Of a stretch of 30,712 nucleotides of DNA, positions 1 through 11,100 are shown in pieces (the first letter of the stretch is position 1; the number at the start of each line of letters is the position of its first letter). The position numbers and the translations under genes were made by a program. The stretch spans positions 1 through 30,712 of the forward strand of contig LRSR01009904.1 in the NCBI GenBank assembly GCA_001579985.1, given 5' to 3'. Origin of the DNA: Hypsibius dujardini (Eukaryota; Tardigrada; Eutardigrada; Parachela; Hypsibiidae). The notes below the pieces were generated by a model, which ran no database searches, had not been told where the DNA came from, and saw nothing but the letters and a program-made list of their open reading frames with translations.

Positions 1-32
<32 letters not shown>

Positions 33-38
33 CAGACA
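1..38. repeat. (CAGA)n array cut by the window edge
   Basis: Seven and a half perfect CAGA units followed by aagcagaca. The array probably continues to the left. Confidence 0.9.
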
Positions 39-716
39 TCTGCGTCATACCGAGCGAGAAGCCACAGTGACACTACTGTGATACAGCGCAGCCGTTTTCA
101 TTTAGCTAAGATTAAGGAAGTCATGTTTGGGCACCAGTAAATGGCGAAACTTACCCTGAATGGTAATGGTGAACGGAAAAGGCGAAATGCAGACACAAGG
201 TGTGATGCAAGGCATGACGAACAACTCACAGTCAATGTCCAACAGACAACACTCGCGTGCAAGCAATAAGCAATGGGAAATCCAATTTTTGTCAGACAGA
301 AAAGCAATTCACAGCATCCCGGAAATTGCTACAGAGACTACTGCGGTGGTAGTTGAGTGAAAATCTTGGCGTTTGACTGAAAGAAGCTGGCCGGGGGAGT
401 GTTGGGAGACCCGGCTTACATCACGTTTCCTGAGTTTTGGTTAGCACCCGAACGACGAACCCCGTGGCGCGCGCGAACCCTTGGTGGCACGTCTCCGGTT
501 TCCCTAATTCCCATCATGCGAACGATCCAATGAGAATTGGAATTTGTTAACAAAAAAGAGAAGGAGACACTGACATTTTTTTGTCCGACCGAGCACGTTT
601 CAAACTGTAAACCAAGGCTCCTAATTCCTATGAAAACGGTTCGTAGTCCAGCGCATAACTGTGATTTGTTTGACTCAAAAGCTGTAGGATTGACTGTTTT
701 CGGCCATGCCTGAATT

Positions 717-739
717 TCTGTCCGTCTGTCTGTCTGTCC

Positions 740-775
<36 letters not shown>

Positions 776-873
776 TTCTGTCTGTCTGTCTGTCTGTCTG
801 TCTGCCTGCCTGTCTGTCTGCCTGTCTGTCTGTCTGCCTGCCTGTCTGTCTGCCTGTCTGCCTGTCTGCCTGT

Positions 874-908
<35 letters not shown>

Positions 909-909
909 A
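717..909. repeat. (TCTG)n/(CCTG)n array
   Basis: About 190 bp of TCTG grading into CCTG; the right end (about 877-907) is pure CCTG. Open readings on both strands are repeat artefacts. Confidence 0.95.
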
Positions 910-1513
910 CTTTCTGTTTTTTTTTTATCTCTCTGTCTGCTTCTGAAATTGCACGCTGAAGCATTACCACATTTGTAGCTAGTACTGTCAGTCAACCTTC
1001 TCGAGACTACAAAGCCGCGCCACGAAATCACTGGAGAACTTGATTGGCACTATAAACCCTCATAATCATAGTGATATATTTCTCATTCTGACACCCCGCA
1101 CAAAAAACGGCAACTCATTACTCCAGTTGCTCCGTTCTTTGCTCATTGTACGCGTAAACCCGAAGCAAAGGGTTCGCCGCGGACAGTCATAGGGGGCACT
1201 GCAAAGCAAGGAATATTCAAAGCATGCCGTTAAGATTCGAAACACGCCTTTAAACATTTAAAATAGCCGGCACGAGTCAGAGAGCGAGACCTACATTTTT
1301 TCCTGTGAACTACCATACTTAAGCGCTCGTTCTGCGCGCTTCCCAATCTCATGGCTGCCGGCTGAATTGGCGCTCGCGCCGTCCAAAAATACTGAGAACG
1401 AGCTCTCCCGATAATGACCAATGTGCCCAGAGTGGTGATTTAACATGGTTTCTTTCTCGCGAACGCGATGATTCTAGCTAATAGAAACACTACTCGTACT
1501 AGAGGCCCTGCTG

Positions 1514-1795
1514 CACACAGACAAAGCAACGCTACAGACATGCACACAGACATGCACATAATCACCATACAGACAATTATACATACAGTCATGAAGACAG
1601 TCACACAGACAACCATATTACAGACATTATCACAACACACACAGACAACCAGACATTCGGGCATAGAGAAAGGAGGTACCTGATAAATTGTCTGCCTGTC
1701 TACATGTCTGCCTGCCGAGGCAGACAAACAGGCTGACAATGAAGCACATAAACCGCCAGGCAGACCAACAGACAAACAAACAGACAGGCAGGCAA
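1514..1795. repeat. Degenerate ACAGACA repeat that flips to TCTG through a palindrome
   Basis: Scattered ACAGACA words from 1514 to about 1660 are followed by TCTG/CCTG units (1690-1713), then CAGA units again (1718-1795). The switch occurs at a perfect 9-bp inverted repeat TGTCTGCCT / AGGCAGACA with a 4-base loop (1705-1726). Confidence 0.85.
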
Positions 1796-3170
1796 TGCCT
1801 TTCTGTTTTTGTTTTTTGTTTCTTATGTCACGGAAAGAAAACAGAATATTTGTCCTTCGCGGATCGGTTTCACTTACGCAGACAGTCACTGGCCGGTCGC
1901 AGACACGACGGTTTCCACGCCGGCATAGTGTAGTGTCAAATTAGTCCGTCTCTCCGTCAAGCGGGGTAAAAAAAAACAGCAGCCGTCGTAGCAGTCGTCA
2001 CCTCACTTCCCCGTGAGAGAGACAAGACACCCTCCGTCCCACAAATTGACTCAAAAATTCCACACACAAGTATTCCGGCAACGCAGAAGGGGGAAACCGA
2101 ATTCCGATAAAGTCAACAACCTCCAACAGGGGCTCGGAACCGTTCCGACCGCCGGTCTGTCCCCACAAACCCGCACCAACGGACCACTGCCAAAGAAATC
2201 CAAACGTGTGGCAATCGGTTTTTATAATCCCCCCCTCAATCGGACATGGAAAGGAGCGAGGTGTTGTAGGGAGACAGACTGCAATCGGCTTAGGCGATTA
2301 TTTCCCCTCCAAATAGGTTTGTTTAATCACGACGCCGCCGAAAAGTCCGTCTGTAGAGACATTTATACACACAACTTTTACATGTGAACTAAAAGAAATC
2401 ACTGTGTCCGCATAGTTAGACATATGTATGAGGAAGAGGATTGAATGACTGACTGCCGCTGTGACTATGAATGAATGAATGATCCGGCGGGGCTGAGGAA
2501 GAGCTCAGATGATGAACACACAATTTAAACAAGCAAATGCTGCAACATATGTCTCAAAGAGCGTTTGATGTGGGCGGACTTTTCAAGTTGATGATGTTGA
2601 GGGGTGAAAAAAACACACTTGATAATAGCCGCCCGATGGGCAGACATAATAAGCCTGTATACAGGGAGAGGGGGCTAGACAGCGTGCCGGTGAAGAAGAC
2701 GACGAAGTAAAAGAAAAAACATGTGGCATCTTGAGAGTCGAGTGTCCATGATTCTGATCCTTGAACCGGGCCCGGCAAATATATATGTCAGCATTCAGTT
2801 CAGTGGGAGGACCTGCTTTCGGAATGGCTCTGCGGTCCCTCTCGGAAGTTGTACGTAGTACCGTAGTAGTAGTAGTTGTCTGTCTAGAGTGCAATAGTAT
2901 TCGGCACTGACGACTGCGGAACGAGTAGCGCAGATGCCGTTAGTACAGTACGACGGACTCGATTGTCGCCGCAATGGGTTGTATGTGTACTGCGAAAAAC
3001 CAATCCGGAGGCGCGGCCATTACGCGCGCCCACGCACTAAGTTTTTGATTGCGCCGCGATATGTGTAAACCTCATCGCAGCAGGGAGTCTTGCCGGATTT
3101 TACGGAACTTCTCTGTGCGTGAGATTTCAGGTCTCAGTCTTAAAAAATAAACACACAAGTAAAAGGATGA

Positions 3171-3353
3171 TAGACAAGCAGGCACCTAAGCAGGCAAACA
3201 AGTAAGTAAACAGGCAGGCACGTCGACAGACAGACAAACAGGCAGGCAGGCAGACAAGCAGATAGACAAGCAGACAGACAGACAGACAGACAGACAGAAA
3301 GACAGAGCGACAGAGAGACAAGCAGACAGACAGACCAACAGACAGACAGACCA

Positions 3354-3397
<44 letters not shown>

Positions 3398-3434
3398 ACG
3401 GATAGACAAACAACAACCAGAAAGACAAGCAGAA
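3171..3434. repeat. (CAGA)n array, interrupted
   Basis: About 260 bp of CAGA units with GGCA, CAAA and GACC variants. The Cys/Leu/Ser/Val readings on the minus strand come from the repeat. Confidence 0.93.
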
Positions 3435-3985
3435 GGATATCAGACGGATCGACCAATGCGCGCGCAGTGGTCTGGGAAAATTTTCTGATGCTACAGCAAC
3501 GGCTCTCCGTTTCACTGAGGAGTGTGAGAAAAGCGAGAGAAGAATTTAGACTGACAAGTTGAAAAGTCGGTTAGGGAGGCGGCGCAAAGTGACGGACGGG
3601 AGAGAGCGAAGTGGCAAAACTTATTATTAACTAAACTTTTAACAACACAACAACCCAGCAGACGGCGGCGGAAAGGCGATAGAAGGGAAGACCAACCAGT
3701 AGCCGTGTCGTCTATTCGTCGTCGTCGTGTGTGACTGCGCGCGCTGCCGCTCTTTTGTGGTTACGCGAGAAAAAGTTAAGACAACCTCACACTGAAACGG
3801 CGGGCGGGGGGGATACCATAAACGCATGATAATCACAATATTCGCACGGAAATTGCGATTGAATTACCACCACGCCATATTGGTCGTGTCAACCAGGCAC
3901 GCTATCGTCCACGGCCTGCACCAAGAACAGCCCCTCAGACATGAATAATCAATTCGACCCTCTCAATGTTTCAAGCACTACGGAA

Positions 3986-4081
3986 GACACACGCACATAC
4001 ACACATACACACAAACACACAGACACAGACATACAGACAGACAGACAGACAGACAGACAGAGAGACAGACACAGACAGACA
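3986..4081. repeat. Mixed CA / CACAGA / CAGA microsatellite
   Basis: The tract changes from CACA/CATACA units to CACAGA to pure CAGA and back within about 95 bp. It shows the dimer, hexamer and tetramer families grading into each other. Confidence 0.92.
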
Positions 4082-4153
4082 CTGGAACGGAAGGAACCCA
4101 TTAGCCTCTTATATATACATATGCAGTATTCCAAGAATATGGCTTCGCAGAGC

Positions 4154-4290
4154 TACAGACACAGACACAGACACAGACACAGACACAGACACAGACACAG
4201 ACACAAACACAGACACAGGCACAGACACAGACACAGACACGGACACAGACACAGGCACAGACACAGACACAGACACGGACACAGACACAG
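4154..4290. repeat. (CACAGA)n hexanucleotide microsatellite
   Basis: About 22 CACAGA units with occasional CACAGG, CACGGA and CACAAA variants. The readings through it (HRHRHR, DTDTDT) are artefacts. Confidence 0.95.
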
Positions 4291-5017
4291 CCTCTTTTAC
4301 TAATCCGATTCACAGGCAGCCTTGTTCATCCATAAATAGCGTAATAACTCCTGACGAACCAGAAAAAGCGACCAACCAGACAGGACTACCGGTTATTTTA
4401 CACCCAGTGAAATCCATCACTCATTCAATCTTCCCGCTGTATGTAGAGTCCATGACGACTCGTGCTTAAACTCATTGCGCCTTTTGATCTCTCTCCTCTC
4501 TCCTCCTATTTTATTGGTCCCACAGTGGTGAGCAGCGCTTCCGTTGCCTGTCTCCTTCGGAGTCAACAAATTCGGCAACTACTCAGTAACCTCATTTTCG
4601 CCCAAGCCCTCGAACAGCAGCAGTCCATTACGGTGATGCCGGGTCGCGGAACTGTCCTCTGTACATAGTAATTTGGTGGGCCCTCGTGACTGTGCGCGAG
4701 GCGCTTTCTCTCGTCAGTCTGAGACGGAAACGCGAGGAGGGATGAGAGGGTCGGAGGAGAAGATCCAGTCACGTATATGTATACTCATAATCCACTCATT
4801 TCACAACCAGGTCGCTGCATATTCGAGATTGGGCGGAGACACGGTTGCATGGTTTCTGGGAGACCTGGAAACCCAGTGGTGTGAAGTTTAGTGAGGACAG
4901 TCACGATAGACACTAACACACTGAATGAGAATTTCAAGCCACTCAGACTCACAGACTCATATCAGAGATACGCAAAAACACTCACAGTGACATACAAAAA
5001 CCACAGATACAAGCTTA

Positions 5018-5130
5018 AACACAGACACAGACACAAACACAGACACAGATACAGACACAGACACAGACACAGACACAGACACAGACACAGACACAGACAC
5101 AGACACAGACACAGACACAGACACAGACAC
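5018..5130. repeat. (CACAGA)n hexanucleotide microsatellite
   Basis: About 18 CACAGA units, nearly perfect, with CACAAA and GATACA variants at the left end. Confidence 0.95.
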
Positions 5131-6347
5131 GGGTATATCATTACATAACCGCGCCCATAGCGCGACATATTGAACATTGACAGTTCCATGATAAGATAAA
5201 CAAAACATGAGGAGGTAAATACTAAACAACAATACCTTCGAGGTAATGAGATTCAAAAGACCTTGCATCTGCGGTTAAGCAGGTAGTCACAGCCATAATA
5301 ATGGCGTGATTAATCTTCAGCCAACGGCCTACTTTTTACCTTCACTAGGAAATGAGAAATTTATTCATTCGTATGCGACATGATTTATCAAAACGGTTTA
5401 ACGTTAATCCTTAAATTGGCTATAAATTTTGATCGCTTCTGTTTCGCGCTATGGAATACCGGCAATACAGCCGTAATAATAAATGCAGCGGCACTTTTAC
5501 GGTTCACCGAAGTGCGCGTCCACTATAAATGTATCAAAAGTATGCCAAGGAAATGTACCAAAATCTGCTCGACAGTATAGGAAATATATGATTACTTGAA
5601 TACTAATTGTCTGTCTTGCCCGTCGAGCTTGATAAATGTACACCACTGTCTCTGTTTAAACTCCTTTCCGTCAAAACTTTCCAAATGGGCGTTGACGTCC
5701 ACTGATGAAGATTACACACAGACCATAAATAATATATTTCTTCTCATATTTAGTTAATTTACTTTGGCCAATACAAAAATGTATTTTAATTTTTCTGATG
5801 TTTTCGAAAGCATACGAAAGTAATGTTATTCATTGAATGTGTTGTGGACAAGGCAGAGGATAACCCATTTTCGACCTCTCATTGCGACCGGAAAGAGCAG
5901 AACCGGCAAGGAGTGCCCAGCGGCCTGCCAGTGTGCAACCAGGGTAGTCATTCGCACATATATGACTCGCGATGGACATGGAATGTTAAAATAATAAATA
6001 GGCAACTTATTTGTCCGTTGATTTTACTGCAGGACATGGGATTTCCGTGGCGATCCCCGCTGTCCAAGCAGGGAATACATTGCACACAACGCTCATGGAG
6101 AAACGTATGGCCGCTCCGTGATTGACGGCCCCTTGGGCCAAATAAATCTCTCGCTGGCCAAAACCAAATGATTTTCTGTCACCCCTCCTTTCATTGCAGT
6201 GATTCAAAAAGGGCTGCGTGCCGACTGTACTCGTACTCATCAGAAACAGACATGGAGACAAGTACATAGTCACAGTAACACATATTTCAGATCAAGACAA
6301 AGACGCCACACAAACAGAGGCAAGAGGATACACAGATAGATCGACCA

Positions 6348-6525
6348 GCAGACAGAATGAAAGACAGACAGTTATCTAGATAAACAGCCAGACAGGCAGA
6401 CAAACAAAGAGACAAATAAACAGACAAAGAGACAAATAAACAGACAGATAGACAGACAGGCAGACAGGCAGACAGACAGACAAACAGACAAACAGACAAA
6501 CAGACAGACAGAGAGACAGACGGAT

Positions 6526-6558
<33 letters not shown>

Positions 6559-6560
6559 AG
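6348..6560. repeat. (CAGA)n array, interrupted
   Basis: CAGA tetramers with CAAA, GGCA and AAATAAA interruptions; the pure part is at the right end (about 6528-6558). Confidence 0.92.
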
Positions 6561-7127
6561 TAAATTGATTAAACTACAAATGAAGCCCCTGCCCATTGCG
6601 GAACCCATGGCAAATGATCAACCTTCCCCACTAATGCTCGAATTCCTAAGGTCAACAGTCGGACAAAACGACGGCGATTAAGCCCACTGATATGTGTTTC
6701 TGCGGTTGAGTTTTAATTGCTCGATATGCCAGGGGTGTATGTTATCGAGAGCGCGGACTAACCCCGCGTTCGATTTGTCAGCTGAAACGATCTCGTAAAC
6801 TGATGGGAGCGCAGCCGTCAAAGCGCCCATGCACCGGACTGCGAGAGTGTAAGGAGCATCAGGGAACGGTCAGTTCTTAACATATGGCATTGGCGGAAGA
6901 GCTGTTGTTGTGTGGAGAGCCATAATGGCCCGTTAATGTCAGCCTCCGATGACTAGACGTGCGAAAAGTCATAACACTGATTTATAATTGTCCACGCCAC
7001 CGCTGGTCATTCCTTTCACGAAAGCCACTGTGAACGCACACTGGAATGAATGTTGGGCTCCCTAAGCCGGACAGATTCGCCGGCCAGTAGATAGTCAGCA
7101 ATTTCAATTTAGGCAAGAAAGATACTA

Positions 7128-7236
7128 GACACACAGACAGTCCCTTTAAGCAATAAGCGGATATGTAAACAGAGAGACAGAGAGAGAGACAGAGAGACAA
7201 GCAGACAGACAGACCAACAGACAGATAGGCAAACAA

Positions 7237-7273
<37 letters not shown>

Positions 7274-7299
7274 AACATAGACACATAGACAAATAAACC

Positions 7300-7334
<35 letters not shown>

Positions 7335-7367
7335 CGACAGACACATAGACACATAGACAAATAAACC

Positions 7368-7409
<42 letters not shown>

Positions 7410-7412
7410 TAC
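7128..7412. repeat. (CAGA)n array with an internal 68-bp duplication
   Basis: CAGA units with AAAC, AGAG and GACC variants. The block acatagacacatagacaaataaaccgacagac (given here by its ends, acatagacac...accgacagac) occurs twice, starting near 7275 and 7343, showing that a larger segment was duplicated within the array. Confidence 0.92.
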
Positions 7413-7478
7413 ACAATGCCAGGAAAATCCGTGTTCGAATTTCGGTGTGGTTGTGAAAAATTATACAGAAAAGTAAAT

Positions 7479-7484
7479 TTTATT
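7479..7484 (-). promoter_or_regulatory. Possible poly(A) signal for the vasculin-like gene
   Basis: TTTATT on the plus strand gives AATAAA on the minus strand, about 620 bp downstream of the TGA stop. It is the first clear hexamer I noted in that direction. Without transcript data this is only a candidate. Confidence 0.25.
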
Positions 7485-8102
7485 CGTAACATTATCAGTC
7501 AGAAACAACCTGGTACGTTTGCCATCAGGAGTCTTCCGTTCATATCATCAGGCTGCCGTCCCATAATCAAACAAATCGGTCAGCAAACGGTGCGCAAAAG
7601 TAAGATAAACTGTAAATCTGGCTTGAAAGGAGGTTATAACAAGGCAAGCAAAAAACGGGATACGCTTTCTGCAGTGGAGGAAGAGACGAGTAGAGGGGGC
7701 GCGCGCGTTCTTACTCACCAAAAAATTCTCCCGGCAGGGGCGCACGTTTCGGTCGTCCGGTGAAGAAGAAGAACATGCTGGATTCTCTCAAACTTAACAA
7801 ACGTACCAGAAAATCAGAAGCTTCGAAGTGCGCAAAAGGCAAATCGAGAGAGAATATAGAGAGGGCTGGCCAGTGATACACGTAGTTATTCGCTTCCAGG
7901 AAGTACACAAAAGCACCAAGAAAGAAACCGTCACCAGGGTGTGTGACAATACATCACTGAAGAGAGCGCGCGATGAATTCCGGCTGGTGCGAAGAACGAT
8001 ACTCGGAGCAAAAGTTATAAACTGAGTGAGTCGACGACATAACAGTCAACGAAGTGAACCAATGGGAGGTACTCGTAAGGATAATGAAAGTAGGGGCAAG
8101 TT

Positions 8103-11100
8103 TCACTTCAGGTAGCTGTCATCCGGGTCATCGTCGTCGTCAGGGTCTTCCTCATCATCGTCCTTGGTGTCGGGGAATATCGGACGTTGTTTTCCCTTCA
8201 AGGCACGTTCATAATAAGACTCCGAACCTGTACGCTCCTTGATCTGTAAAAACAAGGCACATAAGATGCTCTTCCTTTACATCTCGCCTAATTGTATGAG
8301 CGTCTATTTGCCCAGCCGACTTTGCACCTGACTATTTGTCTATGTGCTTATTTGTCTATGTGCTTATCTGTCTGCTGTCTGTCTGTCTACCTGTCTGTCT
8401 GTCTGTCTGTCTGTCTGCCTGTCTGCCTGTCTGTCTGTCTGTCTGCCTGGCTGCCTGCTTGCCTGCCTGCCAGCCTGTTTGTATGCCTGTAAGTATGTCT
8501 ATCGATTCAACAGTCTGGCTTTTCATCAGTATGTCGCTAACCATCCGCCTGTCTGTCTGATTGACTGTCTGTTGCCTCTTACTGTATCAGCTTATTAGCT
8601 GTTCTCTGTCAGTCAGTCGGCCTGCTATTCAGAGCTCTTTCATACCTCTTCCAAAGCATGGAGAATCCGCTCCTTCTCTTCCGGCGCAATGAAGTCCTGA
8701 TCGGCCGCCTCCAGCAAATCTTCAACCATCATAGCCGGTCCGGATCTGCAAAATTTCAAGTAATCCCTGACTTCATGGCCAACAACTTCCAACAAGTCAA
8801 AAGAAAATGTTGTTTCCACCATACTGATTAGAGTGATGCGAATCCATGGATTCCACGCTGCCGGTGGAACCGGTGGAAGATAACATGCTCGGCTCGGGGA
8901 GCTGCTCACGACGAGCCGTCACGTCGCTGATCGTCCAGCCGGCGTCTTCTATGTCCTCCGACCGACTGTCGCGGCCCTCTTGCTGTTCCTCCCGCTGGGA
9001 TAAGGTCAGATTCTCCGGATGAATATCATCCTCTGCGCTGCCCGTGGACGAATGTTCCGCGAAATCACTCTTCTGCTGAAGAACAAACCAACCCAGACAT
9101 GCGGATTAAAGAAAGAGATCAAACAAAACAACACCACTGGCAGACGCAGATCCCGAGGAACTCACATAATCATCAATGCCCAAACCGTCACCGGCGCTCG
9201 AGCTCAGCACATCATAGTCCTCCTACGAAGTGGACAATGGACATTAGCACATTCTGCGAATGCGGTGCTCGAATGATAGCCGGGTCACAGTTCTCCCCTA
9301 TCTACCTTCAGATCTCGTCCGCGCGTCCCCAGAAAGAAGCCCTTGCCGTAATGAGGTCCCAAAATTGTGCCACCACCTTCCATATAACTCTGATTAGACA
9401 GACTGCGTTTCATCACCTTCGCCAGATGAGGTGGGTTGCCTACATAAACAAGACAAGAACACGTCAGATTTCATGCGAATAACTGGAATATTTCATTGGA
9501 AAGGTTCGCAAGATCAATGAAGGTATCTCGGTACGCTAAAATTCCCCAAAACATTGTACCAATCAACTGATCAATCAACAGATCAATCAACTGATCAATC
9601 AACTGATCAATCAACTGATCAATCAACTGATCAATCAACAGATCAATCAACAGATCAATCAACAGACCAATCAACTGATCAATCAACAGATCAATCAGCA
9701 GATCAATCAACTGATCAATCAACAGATCAATCAACTGATCCATCACCCACCATCCGCATTTAAACGATGAAATTGAGCAGACAGAAGGCACACAACCAAC
9801 CAATAGAAAGATAAATTGACTCAAAAAGTCGAGGCATCATGCTGCTGTTCATATTTTAGCAGCTGATTATTCAACGGAAAAGATTTTCATACCCCAGACG
9901 GTATTTTGAGCGCATTTTGTGGGCGCGACTTCCACCTTCGCCGGATTGACACTGAGGGAGGGAAAATCACTCTGCTGCAATACAGGGCTGGTTGGTCCCG
10001 CTCCGGGTCTAAGGCCTTTGCTGGTCACGATGCTGTAAGAGATCCCGTTGGAATTGGGCTGCGCTTCTCGGAACGCTCCCTGCGAACACACAAAGCGGCA
10101 CTCTCAACGTAAGAAGAACAATTTCAGAGCGCGTGCCGTCCGCCCAGACGGTGGTCACGGACAGTTGCGCGAATGAAGAACTGTTTGAATGAAACTCAGA
10201 CTGAAATCCTCATCGACGTTTTGAATAAGATTTGAAGAGGAAACTCTTGACAGTTTCCTTTCTCGAAACCGAAACAATTAGCGATGATGTCTCTCTTCCA
10301 GCTCACAGCACGGATGACTACAGCAACCAAATTCACTTACATTCGAGCCATTCCCATTGCGAAAATGCCCTTCAAACTTTCCACGGCCGTTGTTGTTGCC
10401 GTTATTATTCCACAGATTCTGCTGGCTCAACGAGGACCCGTTGTTCCGTCCGTTCAGAGAATGATGGTGGTGATGATTACGACCACCGTTGTTGATGCTG
10501 TTGGAGCGCCTCAGCGAAGTATCTGCACAAAAAACCCATTTTCGTTGAGATTCTAAAACTACACCAGCGACGTGTTTGTTCGTTTTCAAGTTTTCGACAG
10601 CCGAGAAACAGACATGACAAGAAACACGAAAGCTGAGCTGACCAATCGTTAATAGGAGTCACTCATTCGATCGATCAATCAAGCAATCGAACAGTTCTAA
10701 CACTGTCAACTAGTCTAAATAGATCAATCAATCAAGGAGGCAAACATTTGTAACACTGTCAACTAGTCTAAGCAGATCAATCAATCAATCAAGGGATTAA
10801 ACAGTTCTAACACTGTCAACTAGTCTAATTAGATCAATCAATCAATCAAGGGACCAAACAGTTCTACCACTGTCGAGTAGTCTAAATAAATCAATCAAAC
10901 AGAGACCCACCTTGTTGATCATAATCCGAGATTCTATTATGGCCGTTATGCGGGTAGTTGAAGTAGTTCTCCTGCTGTAAATCACCACCGTTGGCTCGCT
11001 CCTGCCATTGAAATCGCGAACTTTGCAAAATCTTCCGCTCTGTCACTCCGTTGAGATGGTGGTGGTTGTTGCTGTGATGGCGATCGCCGCCGGATGCGCC

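Larger units (their letters stand above)
1..8102. other. Intergenic region with dense simple repeats, no supportable gene
   Basis: About 8 kb left of the vasculin-like stop codon. The right end should include its 3' UTR. I checked the readings between the arrays (for example 2013-2387 plus, 5380-5580 plus, 5823-6125 plus, 7416-7763 plus): none shows a recognisable domain, exon-like splice borders or a family match. Unique stretches of over 300 bp without anything I can name are roughly 910-1500, 1930-3120, 3440-3980, 4300-5015, 5135-6340, 6565-7120 and 7415-8100. An undetected non-coding RNA or small gene cannot be excluded. Confidence 0.6.

Noticed and set aside
2013-2387. 124-residue plus-strand reading, MRETRHPPSHK...
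   Set aside because: No recognisable domain, no splice signals supporting an exon, composition like surrounding non-coding DNA. Kept only as part of the intergenic description.
3127-3515. Long minus-strand readings made of VCLSVCLS-like repeats (also at 6287-6608, 6982-7492, 8292-8598 and on the plus strand at 706-909)
   Set aside because: They are translations of TCTG/CAGA arrays. Because the period is 4, all three frames of a strand give the same peptide, which is why several overlapping readings appear.
4154-5268. HRHRHR, DTDTDT and VSVSVS proteins
   Set aside because: Artefacts of the CACAGA hexanucleotide arrays.
7416-7763. 115-residue plus-strand reading next to a CAGA array
   Set aside because: No family resemblance and it starts within the flank of the repeat; it is antisense to the probable 3' UTR of the vasculin-like gene.
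8745-8909. Continuous minus-strand reading through 8746-8824 (contains DLLEVVGHEVRDYLKF)
   Set aside because: It looks protein-like, but using it would put exon 7 out of frame. The 79-bp segment has a donor (CA|gtatgg) and an acceptor (ttttgcag) that restore the frame, so I treat it as an intron.
9560-9741. CRISPR-like regular repetition
   Set aside because: Units are contiguous 12-mers without unique spacers, in an animal intron.
9471-9824. Open readings of STDQ or LIDQ repeats on both strands
   Set aside because: They follow from a stop-free 12-bp minisatellite in an intron; there is no start context, conservation or domain.
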